Below, in pieces: positions 1 to 6,253 of a stretch of DNA of 11,793 nucleotides (the stretch's first letter is position 1; each line of letters begins with the position of its first letter). A model generated the notes under the pieces. That model was given only the letters and a program-made list of their open reading frames with translations. It did no database searches and was not told the origin of the DNA. The stretch lies in contig JAWXVD010000103.1 of assembly GCA_044425705.1 (NCBI GenBank), positions 1 through 11,793 of the forward strand, read 5' to 3'. The position numbers and the translations under genes were made by a program. This DNA is from JAWXVD01 sp044425705 (GTDB lineage Bacteria > Bacillota > Clostridia > Lachnospirales > Lachnospiraceae).

Positions 1-93
1 CTAGTGGGATATGATAATACTAGTTATTTTCATAAAATTTTTAAAGAACGGTTTGGAATGACACCGAAACGATATCGGGAAAACTGCTGTTAG
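1..93 (+). CDS. AraC-family transcriptional regulator, C-terminal end only (partial)
   Basis: Frame 1 is open from the first base to a TAG at 91-93 and encodes about 30 residues, beginning LVGYDNTSYFHKIFKERFGM. The pattern GY-(D/N)-x-SYFxKxFKxxFGxTPxxYR is the second helix-turn-helix of AraC/XylS regulators, which is normally at the very C-terminus, so only the tail of the gene is present. The inducer-binding domain lies outside the window and the regulated pathway cannot be told. The gene converges on the AAA ATPase gene, with 30 bases between the two stops and no clear terminator there. Confidence 0.85.
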   Translation, partial: LVGYDNTSYFHKIFKERFGMTPKRYRENCC

Positions 94-123
94 AGAAAGT
101 TGGGGAGCATTTAATTTTCAGCT

Positions 124-1419
124 TTATATACAAAATGTAGCATACAGTGGAACAATTTTTTTACGATCTATAAATCCAAAATTTTTAGTGGATAATTTTA
201 TTGCATAGGCTGGTTGATATGTTTCCATATAAACCTTTAAACTTTTTGCTTTCGTATTATCGGCACTTTTTACTTCTATAGGTATCAACTGTCCCTCTCG
301 TTGGATCACAAAATCAATTTCAGCGCCTCGAGCAGACTCCCAATAATATGTTGTATATCCATTTATAGATAATTGTACATTCACATAATTTTCAACCATG
401 CCACCTTTAAAATCATTCAATTCATCCACCATATACAAAACATCATTTGCAACTAAGTTCTTCTTTGCACAAAGAAGACCCAAATCTGATACATAAATTT
501 TAAAAGCATCAATATCACGATAATTTTCAAGTGGCTTATTTATCTGTTCTAACCTATACACCTGTGATACAATTCCTGACAAGCAAAGCCATTCTATCGC
601 ATTTTCAAACTCTGCCGCTCTACCACCTTTCTTAATTAGCTTATATTGAAATCTTGTATTTTTTTTCGAAAGCTGCACCGTAATATTATCATATGTTAGC
701 CTTGTTTTCTTAATTTCATTCGTTTGATTATATTTACTCATATCATTTAAATAACTGACAAGAATAGTATCTTGCATATGTTTTACTAAGGTATAATCTT
801 TTGTTTCAACAAACTGTGAAACACATTCTGGCATACCTCCAACAACAAGATATTGACGATAAATTTGCATGGCCAAATCATGTAATGCTGTTGGCATAGG
901 TTGATTATTTGCAAAGCAATTTTTAATTTGATGAACTAGCTCTTCCTTTCCCAGCGCTATCATAAATTCTTCTATGTCCATTGGAAAAAGTGTGTAAATA
1001 TCAACTTTTCCTACTGGAAATGAAAATTTTGTTCTATTAGCAGCAACCCCCAATAAGCTACCTGCTACAATAATATGATATTCTGGTGCATTCTCACAAA
1101 AATACTTTAGACTTGTTAACGCTCTTTCACACAGCTGCACTTCATCAAAGATAATTAATGTTTTTTCTTTTATAATTGTTTGATTTGCAATATGTGAAAG
1201 GATCGGCACTAAATACTCCGGACTAATATTTTCATCAAAAGTCTCATTTAGCTTAGGATTCGTTTCAAAATTAAAATATGCCACATTTTCATAATTCTCC
1301 CGTCCGAACGCTAAAATTGCATATGTTTTACCAACTTGACGTGCTCCCTGTAAAATTAGTGGCTTACGATATTCACTTTTTTTCCAATTTTCTAGAATAT
1401 GTGTAACTTTTCTATACAT
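124..1419 (-). CDS. AAA ATPase with DUF4143-type C-terminal domain
   Basis: A 431-residue protein when read from the ATG at 1419. The N-terminal AAA domain has Walker A GARQVGKT (residues 25-32), Walker B TLIIFDEVQ (about 87-95) and a sensor-like AGSLLGV (about 119-125). The C-terminal half matches the DUF4143 family and ends with GAEIDFVI (365-372) followed by IPIEVKS (380-386). That D-x(n)-E-x-K arrangement (Asp369, Glu382, Lys384) resembles a PD-(D/E)XK nuclease core. The family is common and often multi-copy in anaerobes, and its cellular job is not established. An upstream in-frame ATG at 1440 would add seven residues. I prefer 1419 because family members start MYRK-like, and because the 19 bases before it nearly duplicate the leader of the permease gene at 9545. 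It has its own promoter and is not in an operon with recognisable partners. Confidence 0.85.
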   Translation of the reverse strand: MYRKVTHILENWKKSEYRKPLILQGARQVGKTYAILAFGRENYENVAYFNFETNPKLNETFDENISPEYLVPILSHIANQTIIKEKTLIIFDEVQLCERALTSLKYFCENAPEYHIIVAGSLLGVAANRTKFSFPVGKVDIYTLFPMDIEEFMIALGKEELVHQIKNCFANNQPMPTALHDLAMQIYRQYLVVGGMPECVSQFVETKDYTLVKHMQDTILVSYLNDMSKYNQTNEIKKTRLTYDNITVQLSKKNTRFQYKLIKKGGRAAEFENAIEWLCLSGIVSQVYRLEQINKPLENYRDIDAFKIYVSDLGLLCAKKNLVANDVLYMVDELNDFKGGMVENYVNVQLSINGYTTYYWESARGAEIDFVIQREGQLIPIEVKSADNTKAKSLKVYMETYQPAYAIKLSTKNFGFIDRKKIVPLYATFCI

Positions 1420-1438
1420 AATAGTACCTATACCTTCC
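1420..1438 (-). promoter_or_regulatory. Ribosome-binding leader duplicated elsewhere in the window
   Basis: On the minus strand this stretch reads GGAAGGTATAGGTACTATT directly before the ATG at 1419. It matches 17 of 19 positions of the leader before the ATG at 9545 (positions 9546-9564), with the same spacing to the start codon. The purine blocks GGAAGG and AGG are the likely Shine-Dalgarno elements. The match decides the start codon of the ATPase gene. Confidence 0.6.
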
Positions 1439-1501
1439 ATTCAATCTAACTGGCCTTGCTAGTACAACATATGGTTAAAAATAAAGCCATTCTTGCTAAT
1501 C

Positions 1502-1512
1502 TAATCCGATTA
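1502..1512. promoter_or_regulatory. Possible operator: 11-bp palindrome at the transcription start
   Basis: TAATCCGATTA is a perfect palindrome apart from its central base. It lies 10-20 bases downstream of the -10 box of the ATPase promoter, about where a repressor could cover the start site. No binding protein is known, and palindromes this short can occur by chance. Confidence 0.3.
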
Positions 1513-1522
1513 ACATGTAAAT

Positions 1523-1551
1523 ATTATAAAATAATTCACCGTAATATACAA
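1523..1551 (-). promoter_or_regulatory. Sigma-A type promoter for the AAA ATPase gene
   Basis: On the minus strand, TTGTAT (1551-1546) is followed after exactly 17 bases by a consensus TATAAT (1528-1523). The expected start is near 1516, giving a leader of roughly 95 bases before the ATG at 1419. Confidence 0.7.
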
Positions 1552-1604
1552 TGATTATTTTTGAATTACAACATTATTTTGCACGAATATAAATCATTCT
1601 ATTC

Positions 1605-1661
1605 AAAAAAAGCAAATCAACTAATTTATTCCCACCATAATGGAGAAATCAGTTGATTTGC
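1605..1661 (-). terminator. Intrinsic terminator of the tRNA-Pro transcript
   Basis: Arms GCAAATCAACT (read at 1661-1651 on the minus strand) and AGTTGATTTGC (1622-1612) pair perfectly over 11 bp. The stem continues inward with mismatches. Seven T residues follow on the minus strand (1611-1605). It begins 8 bases after the tRNA 3' end. Confidence 0.85.
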
Positions 1662-1669
1662 CTTTAAAA

Positions 1670-1742
1670 TCGGAATGACAAGACTTGAACTTGCGGCCTC
1701 TACTTCCCTAAAGTAGCGCTCTACCACCTGAGCCACATCCCG
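1670..1742 (-). tRNA. tRNA-Pro, anticodon AGG
   Basis: A complete 73-nt cloverleaf on the minus strand. The acceptor stem pairs CGGGATG with CATTCCG (one G-U pair), the D stem pairs GCTC with GAGC, and the anticodon stem pairs CTACT with AGTAG around the loop TTAGGGA. The T arm is GCAAG-TTCAAGT-CTTGT. Loop position 34 is A, so the anticodon is AGG, reading the proline codon CCU and, if A34 becomes inosine, also CCC and CCA. The C1-G72 pair, discriminator A73 and G37 agree with bacterial tRNA-Pro identity. CCA is not encoded, since the discriminator is followed by TTTT. Its own promoter and terminator make it a stand-alone unit. Bacterial proline tRNAs usually have UGG, GGG or CGG, so AGG is unusual. 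Confidence 0.93.
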
Positions 1743-1770
1743 AACTAACTGTATTTATTTCTAGGTAATT

Positions 1771-1799
1771 ATCATAATATAAAGTCTATTTTTTGTCAA
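1771..1799 (-). promoter_or_regulatory. Strong sigma-A promoter for tRNA-Pro
   Basis: On the minus strand a perfect TTGACA (1799-1794) is followed after 17 bases by TATGAT (1776-1771). The expected transcription start is around 1764, about 22 bases ahead of the tRNA 5' end. Confidence 0.85.
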
Positions 1800-1833
1800 T
1801 CAGTTAAACAACATTACTGGTCTAGTAGACATA

Positions 1834-2073
1834 TTAACAGCATTTCGCTTCTTCTTTTATTTTTGTAAGAACCTCCATCGCTTCGCATTGACTTCCGCAT
1901 GCTTGTATCACTTCATATAATTCGGAAATCTCTCCTATTTCACATTCCAATTCCTCGGCTATTACTTTTAGAGTTTTATGTTTTCTAACTTTTTTAATGA
2001 TTTGAGTCGCTAATTTTAACTGTATTCCTTCTTTTTTACCCTCATCCCATATTTCATCTAAATATTCACACAT
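1834..2073 (-). pseudogene. Rpn-family (PD-(D/E)XK nuclease/transposase) C-terminal remnant
   Basis: A 79-residue frame. It starts MCEYLDEIWDEGKKEGIQLK and continues with a charged helical segment, KVIAEELECEIGEISELYEV. This is the usual tail of Rpn-type recombination-promoting nucleases: an EG-rich repeat and then a short HTH-like helix pair. Full-length members are near 300 residues, so this is a fragment. The frame stays open upstream of the ATG to about 2187, reading through YVGKITKG and NNKGENN, which looks like the remains of the middle of the gene. An AAGGGAGA motif 8 bases before the ATG at 2073 could still allow translation of a small protein. The fragment ends in CC, which is unusual for the family. 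It lies in the same order and strand as the N-proximal fragment at 2127-2330. Assignment rests on pattern recognition, not a search. Confidence 0.55.
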
Positions 2074-2126
2074 ATTATTTTCTCCCTTATTATTTTGTAT
2101 AATTTGTGTTAATTTACTTCCTTTGG

Positions 2127-2330
2127 TTATCTTGCCAACGTAATAATTGGTGTTATGGTATTGTCTCGACCAAAATTTGATAAAAATTCATCTGTTGTCA
2201 TTTTAACCTTTTTGTTTTTTCTGCTTGTTCCAATTTCTTTTTCTTCTTTATTTTCGTCTATGACCATATAGTTCCTCCATTCTTTTTGAAATACAAAATC
2301 ATAGACTGATATCTTCATTTCAATTATCAT
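2127..2330 (-). pseudogene. Rpn-family (PD-(D/E)XK nuclease/transposase) internal remnant
   Basis: A 67-residue frame whose C-terminal part, TTDEFLSNFGRDNTITPIIT, matches the block FLSxxxxxDxLxPVITLVxYxG of Rpn-family proteins. Its early part, MKISVYDFVFQKEW, resembles the MPVRxMxYDALxYxxQ block just before it. It stops (TAA at 2127) exactly where family members continue with a WG/YYG-type strand. The neighbouring frame carries YVGK at that point, so a frameshift plus a large internal deletion probably joins this piece to the tail at 1834-2073. Upstream, another frame (ATG at 2409, stop near 2320) may hold a further shifted piece (KIGSTKIKND), but this is weak. The catalytic PD-(D/E)XK residues are not seen, so the gene is inactive. 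Confidence 0.5.
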
Positions 2331-2448
2331 TCTTTATTTTCGTACTTCCTATTTTGATTTGAATTTGTAAGCACGAATTGTTCTGAATTGATAATAGAAT
2401 TGATTTCATATGATATTAGAATGAATATAGAACGTTCTGCTTGTATGT

Positions 2449-2477
2449 ATAATACCATGATGCAAAATTATTTGCAA
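2449..2477 (-). promoter_or_regulatory. Promoter ahead of the decayed Rpn-type gene
   Basis: On the minus strand TTGCAA (2477-2472) and TATTAT (2454-2449) are separated by 17 bases. The predicted start is near 2443. A 10-bp perfect palindrome, AGAACGTTCT, lies at 2429-2438 just downstream. It has no spacer between GAAC and GTTC and so does not fit a LexA box. The promoter would transcribe only the gene fragments. Confidence 0.5.
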
Positions 2478-2572
2478 TGATAATTTATCGACATCCTATT
2501 TTTCCCTTGTTACCAGGTTACTTTTCACAGCCCGTTATACAAAACGAAGAAATCAAAAAAATTTTCCATTTC

Positions 2573-3559
2573 CTACCTCTCCCACAAAGACGGTACATAC
2601 CCTAATTCTGCAATCATTTTCATATCTGCATCAATAGTCATTCCTGAAGTAGTTAATAAGTCTCCTGAAATCACTGCATTGGCACCTGATACAAAACACG
2701 ATTCACCTTTATCTTCTAAAAGCCCTCTCCCGCCAGCTAATCGAATCGATGCATCTGGTAAAATAAATCGATAAATTGCTACAATTCTTCTCATTTCATC
2801 ACTTGTCAAAGGAACTCTTTCTCCATAAGGTGTTCCTTTGATCGGTGAAAGCATATTGACTGGTACTGAATGAATTCCTAATTCTTTCAGATCAAATGCC
2901 ATATCAATACGATCCTCCATAGTTTCCCCTATTCCCATTAAACCACCACTACAAACCTTAAGGCCTGCTTTCATAGCTGCTTTGATGGACGCTATTTTTT
3001 CATCATAAGTATGGGTTGTACAAATATTAGGAAAGTTTCTTCTTGATGTTTCTAGATTATTATGTATTCTTGTAACTCCCGCTTCCTTTAATTTTACATA
3101 TTGTTCTTCCTGCAATAAACCTAATGATGCGCATAATGCAATACTAGTTTGCTCATTAATTGCTCTATAAGTTTCACATAATTGTTCTACTTCTTGATTA
3201 TTTAATGCTTTTCCAGAAGTCACTACCGAATAACGAAGCACTCCTTTTTCATCATTGTATTTTGCTTGTGCTAAGCAAGTCTCTGTATCGAGCAATGGAT
3301 ACGTTTCAACCTCTGTATCATAAAAAGATGATTGTGCACAAAATTTACAATTTTCTGAGCAACGACCCGATTTTCCATTTATGATGGTACAAATATCAAA
3401 TTTATCACTACAAAAGAAACTTCTGATTTCATCAGCTGCTTGACATAATTCTTCTAATGGAGCATCAACTAATTCCATTGTTTCTTCTTTTGCTATCTGA
3501 TAACCTTCTATTATTTTAGCCCTTAATTGTAATACATTCACCATCATAATGCCCATCAC
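2573..3559 (-). CDS. bioB: Biotin synthase BioB, variant lacking the first [2Fe-2S] cysteine
   Basis: A radical-SAM enzyme that inserts sulfur into dethiobiotin, the last step of biotin synthesis. Counting from the outermost GTG at 3559, the [4Fe-4S]/SAM motif CSENCKFC places its ligands at Cys67, Cys71 and Cys74. NNLETS (167-172), KVCSGG (201-206) and IRLAGGR (272-278) are BioB hallmarks. Against E. coli BioB, Cys128, Cys188 and Arg260 correspond to Cys143, Cys203 and Arg273. The Cys97 position is Ser111 (RYSVVTSG), and there is an extra cysteine, Cys180 (NICTTHTY). This pattern is shared by BioBs of strict anaerobes, for which I recall an auxiliary [4Fe-5S] cluster being reported as the sulfur donor. 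The start is uncertain: GTG 3559, ATG 3556, or more likely ATG 3547/3544, placed after AGAAAGTGAT. The gene stands alone, with no bioA, bioD or bioW nearby. I see no clear BirA operator and no convincing terminator downstream. Confidence 0.95.
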   Translation of the reverse strand: MMGIMMVNVLQLRAKIIEGYQIAKEETMELVDAPLEELCQAADEIRSFFCSDKFDICTIINGKSGRCSENCKFCAQSSFYDTEVETYPLLDTETCLAQAKYNDEKGVLRYSVVTSGKALNNQEVEQLCETYRAINEQTSIALCASLGLLQEEQYVKLKEAGVTRIHNNLETSRRNFPNICTTHTYDEKIASIKAAMKAGLKVCSGGLMGIGETMEDRIDMAFDLKELGIHSVPVNMLSPIKGTPYGERVPLTSDEMRRIVAIYRFILPDASIRLAGGRGLLEDKGESCFVSGANAVISGDLLTTSGMTIDADMKMIAELGYVPSLWER

Positions 3560-3700
3560 TTTCTGTCAATTTTATATCTTTCATTCATAAAAAACAATTG
3601 TTTCTTAACTTCAACCATTTTTTTCCTTTTTTCTTTTTATAAAATTTAAAACTTTTCTCTTTTATTCAACTAATCTCTAACCCTATATCTTCTACAAATA

Positions 3701-3749
3701 AAAAAATTCTGTATATAACATTTTTCATTGAAAATGCCATATACAGAAT
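3701..3749 (-). terminator. Intrinsic terminator downstream of the GDPD gene
   Basis: Within the 304-base gap between bioB and the GDPD gene, ATTCTGTATAT (3706-3716) and ATATACAGAAT (3739-3749) are perfect 11-bp inverted repeats, with a further internal CATTTTT/AAAATG pairing. On the minus strand the hairpin is followed by a run of T (3706-3701 and beyond). It would end the MATE-GDPD transcript. The rest of the gap, apart from the tandem repeat at 3791-3846, shows only AT-rich sequence. Confidence 0.8.
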
Positions 3750-3790
3750 ATCACTTGAGCCTTTTATTGTCAACCTATTTTATTTCTGGG

Positions 3791-3846
3791 TTTACATTCG
3801 TTTTGCTTTATGGTTTACATTTATTTTGCTTTATGGTTTACATTTC
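3791..3846. repeat. 23-bp tandem repeat, about 2.4 copies
   Basis: Unit 1 (3791-3813) and unit 2 (3814-3836) differ at two positions. A third, partial unit covers 3837-3846. Each unit begins TTTACATT and ends TTTGCTTTATGG. The array lies between the GDPD stop codon (3864) and its terminator (3701-3749), so it is within the 3' untranslated region of that transcript. Confidence 0.85.
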
Positions 3847-3863
3847 ATATGACAGTTCAGCCA

Positions 3864-4568
3864 TCACTTTTCCGCTACAACCCTTTTGGCCTTATCTGGG
3901 TAATTAGTAATAATGGCATCAATCCCCATATCCACCATCATTTTCATATGCTCTTCTTCATTTACCGTCCAAACATGCAATTTCAAACCTTTTTCTTTGC
4001 ATTCTTGTAAGAAATTTGGATACTGCAAATTAAACAAAGCCGGATGTAATGCTTCTACTCCCATCTTTTCTCCATAAGAAGCCATCCCTAGATATCCATC
4101 AGCATATAATAATCCTGTTCTAGCTTGTGGGCGAAGTTCTCTTATTTTTTGTATTGTTAAGTGATTAAAAGATGAATATATAATTCGATCTTCCATGCCA
4201 AATTCTTCCGTTAAATCTATTATCATCTGTTCCATTCCATCATAGAAAAAAATACTTGTTTTTAGTTCTACATTTATTTCTAAACTAGTAGGTTGAAACA
4301 ATTGGTATACTTCTCTTAATGTAGGGATTTCATGGTTCGAAATCTCACAAAGTTCTATATAGGTATAATCTTTTACATATCCTGTTCCACTTGTGGTTCG
4401 ATCGATTGTTTCATCATGAATGACAACCATCTCTCCGTCTTTTGATAATTGTACATCTAATTCTATTCCATCAGCTCCCATTTCGATTGCTTTACGAAAT
4501 GCAGCCATTGTATTTTCTTTCTCATATCCACTGGCACCTCTATGTGCCCAAACCAATGATTTTTTCAT
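3864..4568 (-). CDS. ugpQ: Glycerophosphodiester phosphodiesterase (UgpQ-like, cytoplasmic)
   Basis: Hydrolyses glycerophosphodiesters to glycerol-3-phosphate plus an alcohol. It has 234 residues from the ATG at 4568. That start is preferred because a GAGG motif sits 6 bases before it, whereas the upstream ATG at 4580 has no ribosome site. All GDPD motifs are present: HRG (9-11), EN (18-19), DGIELDVQLSKDG (33-45) with metal ligands Glu36 and Asp38, catalytic-type HD (51-52), ELK (101-103) and WTVN (200-203). There is no signal peptide or membrane segment, and the length is close to E. coli UgpQ (about 247), so it should act in the cytoplasm on imported substrate. The gene follows the MATE gene on the same strand at a distance of about 150 bases. 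The UgpB-like transporter upstream supports a role in glycerol-phosphate scavenging. The gene symbol is by analogy. Confidence 0.9.
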   Translation of the reverse strand: MKKSLVWAHRGASGYEKENTMAAFRKAIEMGADGIELDVQLSKDGEMVVIHDETIDRTTSGTGYVKDYTYIELCEISNHEIPTLREVYQLFQPTSLEINVELKTSIFFYDGMEQMIIDLTEEFGMEDRIIYSSFNHLTIQKIRELRPQARTGLLYADGYLGMASYGEKMGVEALHPALFNLQYPNFLQECKEKGLKLHVWTVNEEEHMKMMVDMGIDAIITNYPDKAKRVVAEK

Positions 4569-4589
4569 ATTAATCCTCATTTCAGTCCA

Positions 4590-4621
4590 GTGATTTCACT
4601 TGCTTGCAAGTGTGAAATCAC
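4590..4621. repeat. Inverted repeat before the GDPD start
   Basis: GTGATTTCAC (4590-4599) and GTGAAATCAC (4612-4621) are perfect 10-bp inverted arms. The inner bases CTTG/CAAG can extend the pairing. There is no T-run on either side, so it is not an ordinary terminator. It lies in the leader of the GDPD gene, about 21 bases upstream of the ATG at 4568, and could be an operator or an mRNA hairpin. Confidence 0.6.
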
Positions 4622-4630
4622 AGACGCTGA

Positions 4631-4652
4631 GGGTAAAAATTTATTTTCACCC
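4631..4652. repeat. Second intergenic hairpin between MATE and GDPD genes
   Basis: GGGTAAAAAT (4631-4640) pairs with ATTTTCACCC (4643-4652) over 10 bp with one G-U pair on the minus strand, leaving a two-base loop. It stands between the 35-nt repeat at 4681-4715 and the hairpin at 4590-4621. No T-tract follows. Confidence 0.45.
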
Positions 4653-4680
4653 TTTCACCCTTCTGAACGACTTGTCACAA

Positions 4681-4715
4681 AGAGACAAATTGCTAGTTGT
4701 AAATCTTATTATTCA
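4681..4715 (-). repeat. Intergenic 35-nt repeat, copy A
   Basis: These 35 bases match 9611-9645 at 32 positions in the same orientation. The copy begins 6 bases after the last base of the MATE stop codon. On the minus strand it contains AATAAGATTT and AGCAATTTGTCTCTT. See copy B at 9611-9645. Confidence 0.8.
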
Positions 4716-4721
4716 CCTTAT

Positions 4722-6077
4722 TTACTCCACCAACTTATGAATCCACTTTCCGTGGTTCACTTTAACATAAGCTGGAATACATTTAAATACTTGATCGATA
4801 TTTAAGCAGATTACCACAATAACTGGTGATGCTTCTACCACAAAGGCCATAAAAAAAGCTAGTGGCAATACAATCAAACAAATACTGATAGTATCTAAAT
4901 ACATCATATATTTTGTATCTCCTGCCCCACGGATAATTCCTATATTCGTTGGCATTTGGTATGACATAAAGAACATAGTCACACTTAAAATCACTAAAAA
5001 TTGCTGTGCTAAATATCTAGTTTCCTCAGATAAGCTGTACAAAGATAACACTGGTTGTACAAGCATCATTAATACAATACTACACACCACTCCAATCATT
5101 AAAAACATTTTTTGGAACGTATTTGCATAGCTTTGTAGTTGACTGCTACGCCCTTCACCGATGGCTTTTCCTATCATAATTGTGGTGGTACTGGCAGCAC
5201 CAATTGCTCCTGTTTTTACCAATAAAAACAAATTGGCGGCTACACTATTTGCTGCAATCGCATTACTGGACATATGTCCTAAAATGGCTGTCTGCATAGC
5301 TGTATTCACACCCCACAAAATGGCTGCAAATAAAACTGGCCACAGCAATTTATAATATGTCTTTGCCAATCCTCTATCTATCACGAAAAAATCTTTCAAT
5401 CTCAACTTCAATATATTATCTTTTTTCATAATAAACACAATTAAAATAATCAATTCTATGATTCTTGCTGTAATCGTACCAATTCCTGCACCTATGATTC
5501 CCAATTCTGGAAATCCATATCTACCTGCTATCAAAACCCAGTTGATACTACAATTAATAACAAGTGTAGAAGCTGATAACACAAAGGCAATTTTTACAAT
5601 TTCCACTGTTCTAAGTGTTGCCAATAAAATCAGCACAATACCTAAGAAAATATAAGTGAATCTTGTAATTCCTATATACTTAACACCCTCTGCTATAATC
5701 AGCGCATCATTGGTAAATAATTTCATAAGAAATGTAGGTGCAAATGTAGCAGTCATAAAAAATGTTGTAATCACAACAACACCTGAAATCATTGCAACAG
5801 AAGCAATACGCTTAATTTCTGCCGTTTGTTTCTTGCCCCAATACTGACTCCCAAAAATAACAAGGGCATCTCCTACCCCTAAAATCATCTGCTGAAACAC
5901 AAATTGAATTTGATTTACTGCCGTAGCCCCTGATAAAGCAGACTCACTATAATTCCCCAACATCACATTATCTGCCAAGTTTACACTCAACGTCAATACA
6001 TTCTGCATCACCAAAACGATACATATCTTCAAAAATTGCTTATAAAAATTCTTATCCTTAATCATCCTAATCCCCAT
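4722..6077 (-). CDS. MATE-family multidrug/toxin efflux transporter
   Basis: A 451-residue, strongly hydrophobic protein of the length and roughly 12-helix layout usual for MATE exporters, which use a Na+ or H+ gradient to expel cationic compounds. The N-terminal repeat contains NLADNVMLGNYSESALSGA, and later FQQMILGVGDALVIFGSQYWG. The second repeat contains GHMSSNAIAANSVAANLFLL and GAASTTTIMIGKAIGEGR. These are the conserved first-helix and TM2/TM8 regions of the family. The ATG at 6077 is supported by GAGG seven bases upstream. A second in-frame ATG at 6065 (MIKDKNFYK) is the alternative. It has its own promoter and precedes the GDPD gene, so the two are probably co-transcribed. The substrate cannot be read from the sequence, and a link to glycerophospholipid use is only positional. 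Confidence 0.9.
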   Translation of the reverse strand: MGIRMIKDKNFYKQFLKICIVLVMQNVLTLSVNLADNVMLGNYSESALSGATAVNQIQFVFQQMILGVGDALVIFGSQYWGKKQTAEIKRIASVAMISGVVVITTFFMTATFAPTFLMKLFTNDALIIAEGVKYIGITRFTYIFLGIVLILLATLRTVEIVKIAFVLSASTLVINCSINWVLIAGRYGFPELGIIGAGIGTITARIIELIILIVFIMKKDNILKLRLKDFFVIDRGLAKTYYKLLWPVLFAAILWGVNTAMQTAILGHMSSNAIAANSVAANLFLLVKTGAIGAASTTTIMIGKAIGEGRSSQLQSYANTFQKMFLMIGVVCSIVLMMLVQPVLSLYSLSEETRYLAQQFLVILSVTMFFMSYQMPTNIGIIRGAGDTKYMMYLDTISICLIVLPLAFFMAFVVEASPVIVVICLNIDQVFKCIPAYVKVNHGKWIHKLVE

Positions 6078-6134
6078 CCCTTTTCCTCAAAATGACAACT
6101 TTTCCCCTTCCAGAAATGAATTGCCGACTGCTAT

Positions 6135-6163
6135 ACTATATCATCATTTCCAAATCATGACAA
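6135..6163 (-). promoter_or_regulatory. Sigma-A promoter for the MATE-GDPD unit
   Basis: On the minus strand TTGTCA (6163-6158) and TATAGT (6140-6135) are separated by 17 bases. The start would be near 6128, giving about 50 bases of leader before the ATG at 6077. It shows that MATE and GDPD need not depend on read-through from the ugp operon. Confidence 0.7.
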
Positions 6164-6253
6164 GAACACACGATAGGATTATTGAGAAAGGTGACTAGAC
6201 GATTTGCTTTGCTCAAGTTTAGGCTAAATATTTTCAATTGATTTCTGTACACA

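Noticed and set aside
2429..2438. AGAACGTTCT as a LexA/SOS box
   Set aside because: The Gram-positive SOS box needs GAAC and GTTC separated by four bases. Here they abut.
3560..3680. A BirA operator upstream of bioB
   Set aside because: There is no inverted pair resembling TTAAC-N(14-16)-GTTAA. ACAATTGT near 3593-3600 is a short palindrome of a different kind.
3810..4010. A plus-strand frame over the tandem repeat and GDPD 3' end
   Set aside because: It is hydrophobic and low-complexity, created by the T-rich repeat and antisense GDPD sequence, with no ribosome site.
4581..4721. A T-box or known riboswitch in the MATE-GDPD gap
   Set aside because: The T-box core and specifier-loop features are missing and there is no terminator/antiterminator pair. 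The hairpins do not match a riboswitch fold I recognise.
4590..4805. A plus-strand frame across the MATE-GDPD gap
   Set aside because: It runs through hairpins and the 35-nt repeat and then antisense MATE; no ribosome site or recognisable domain.
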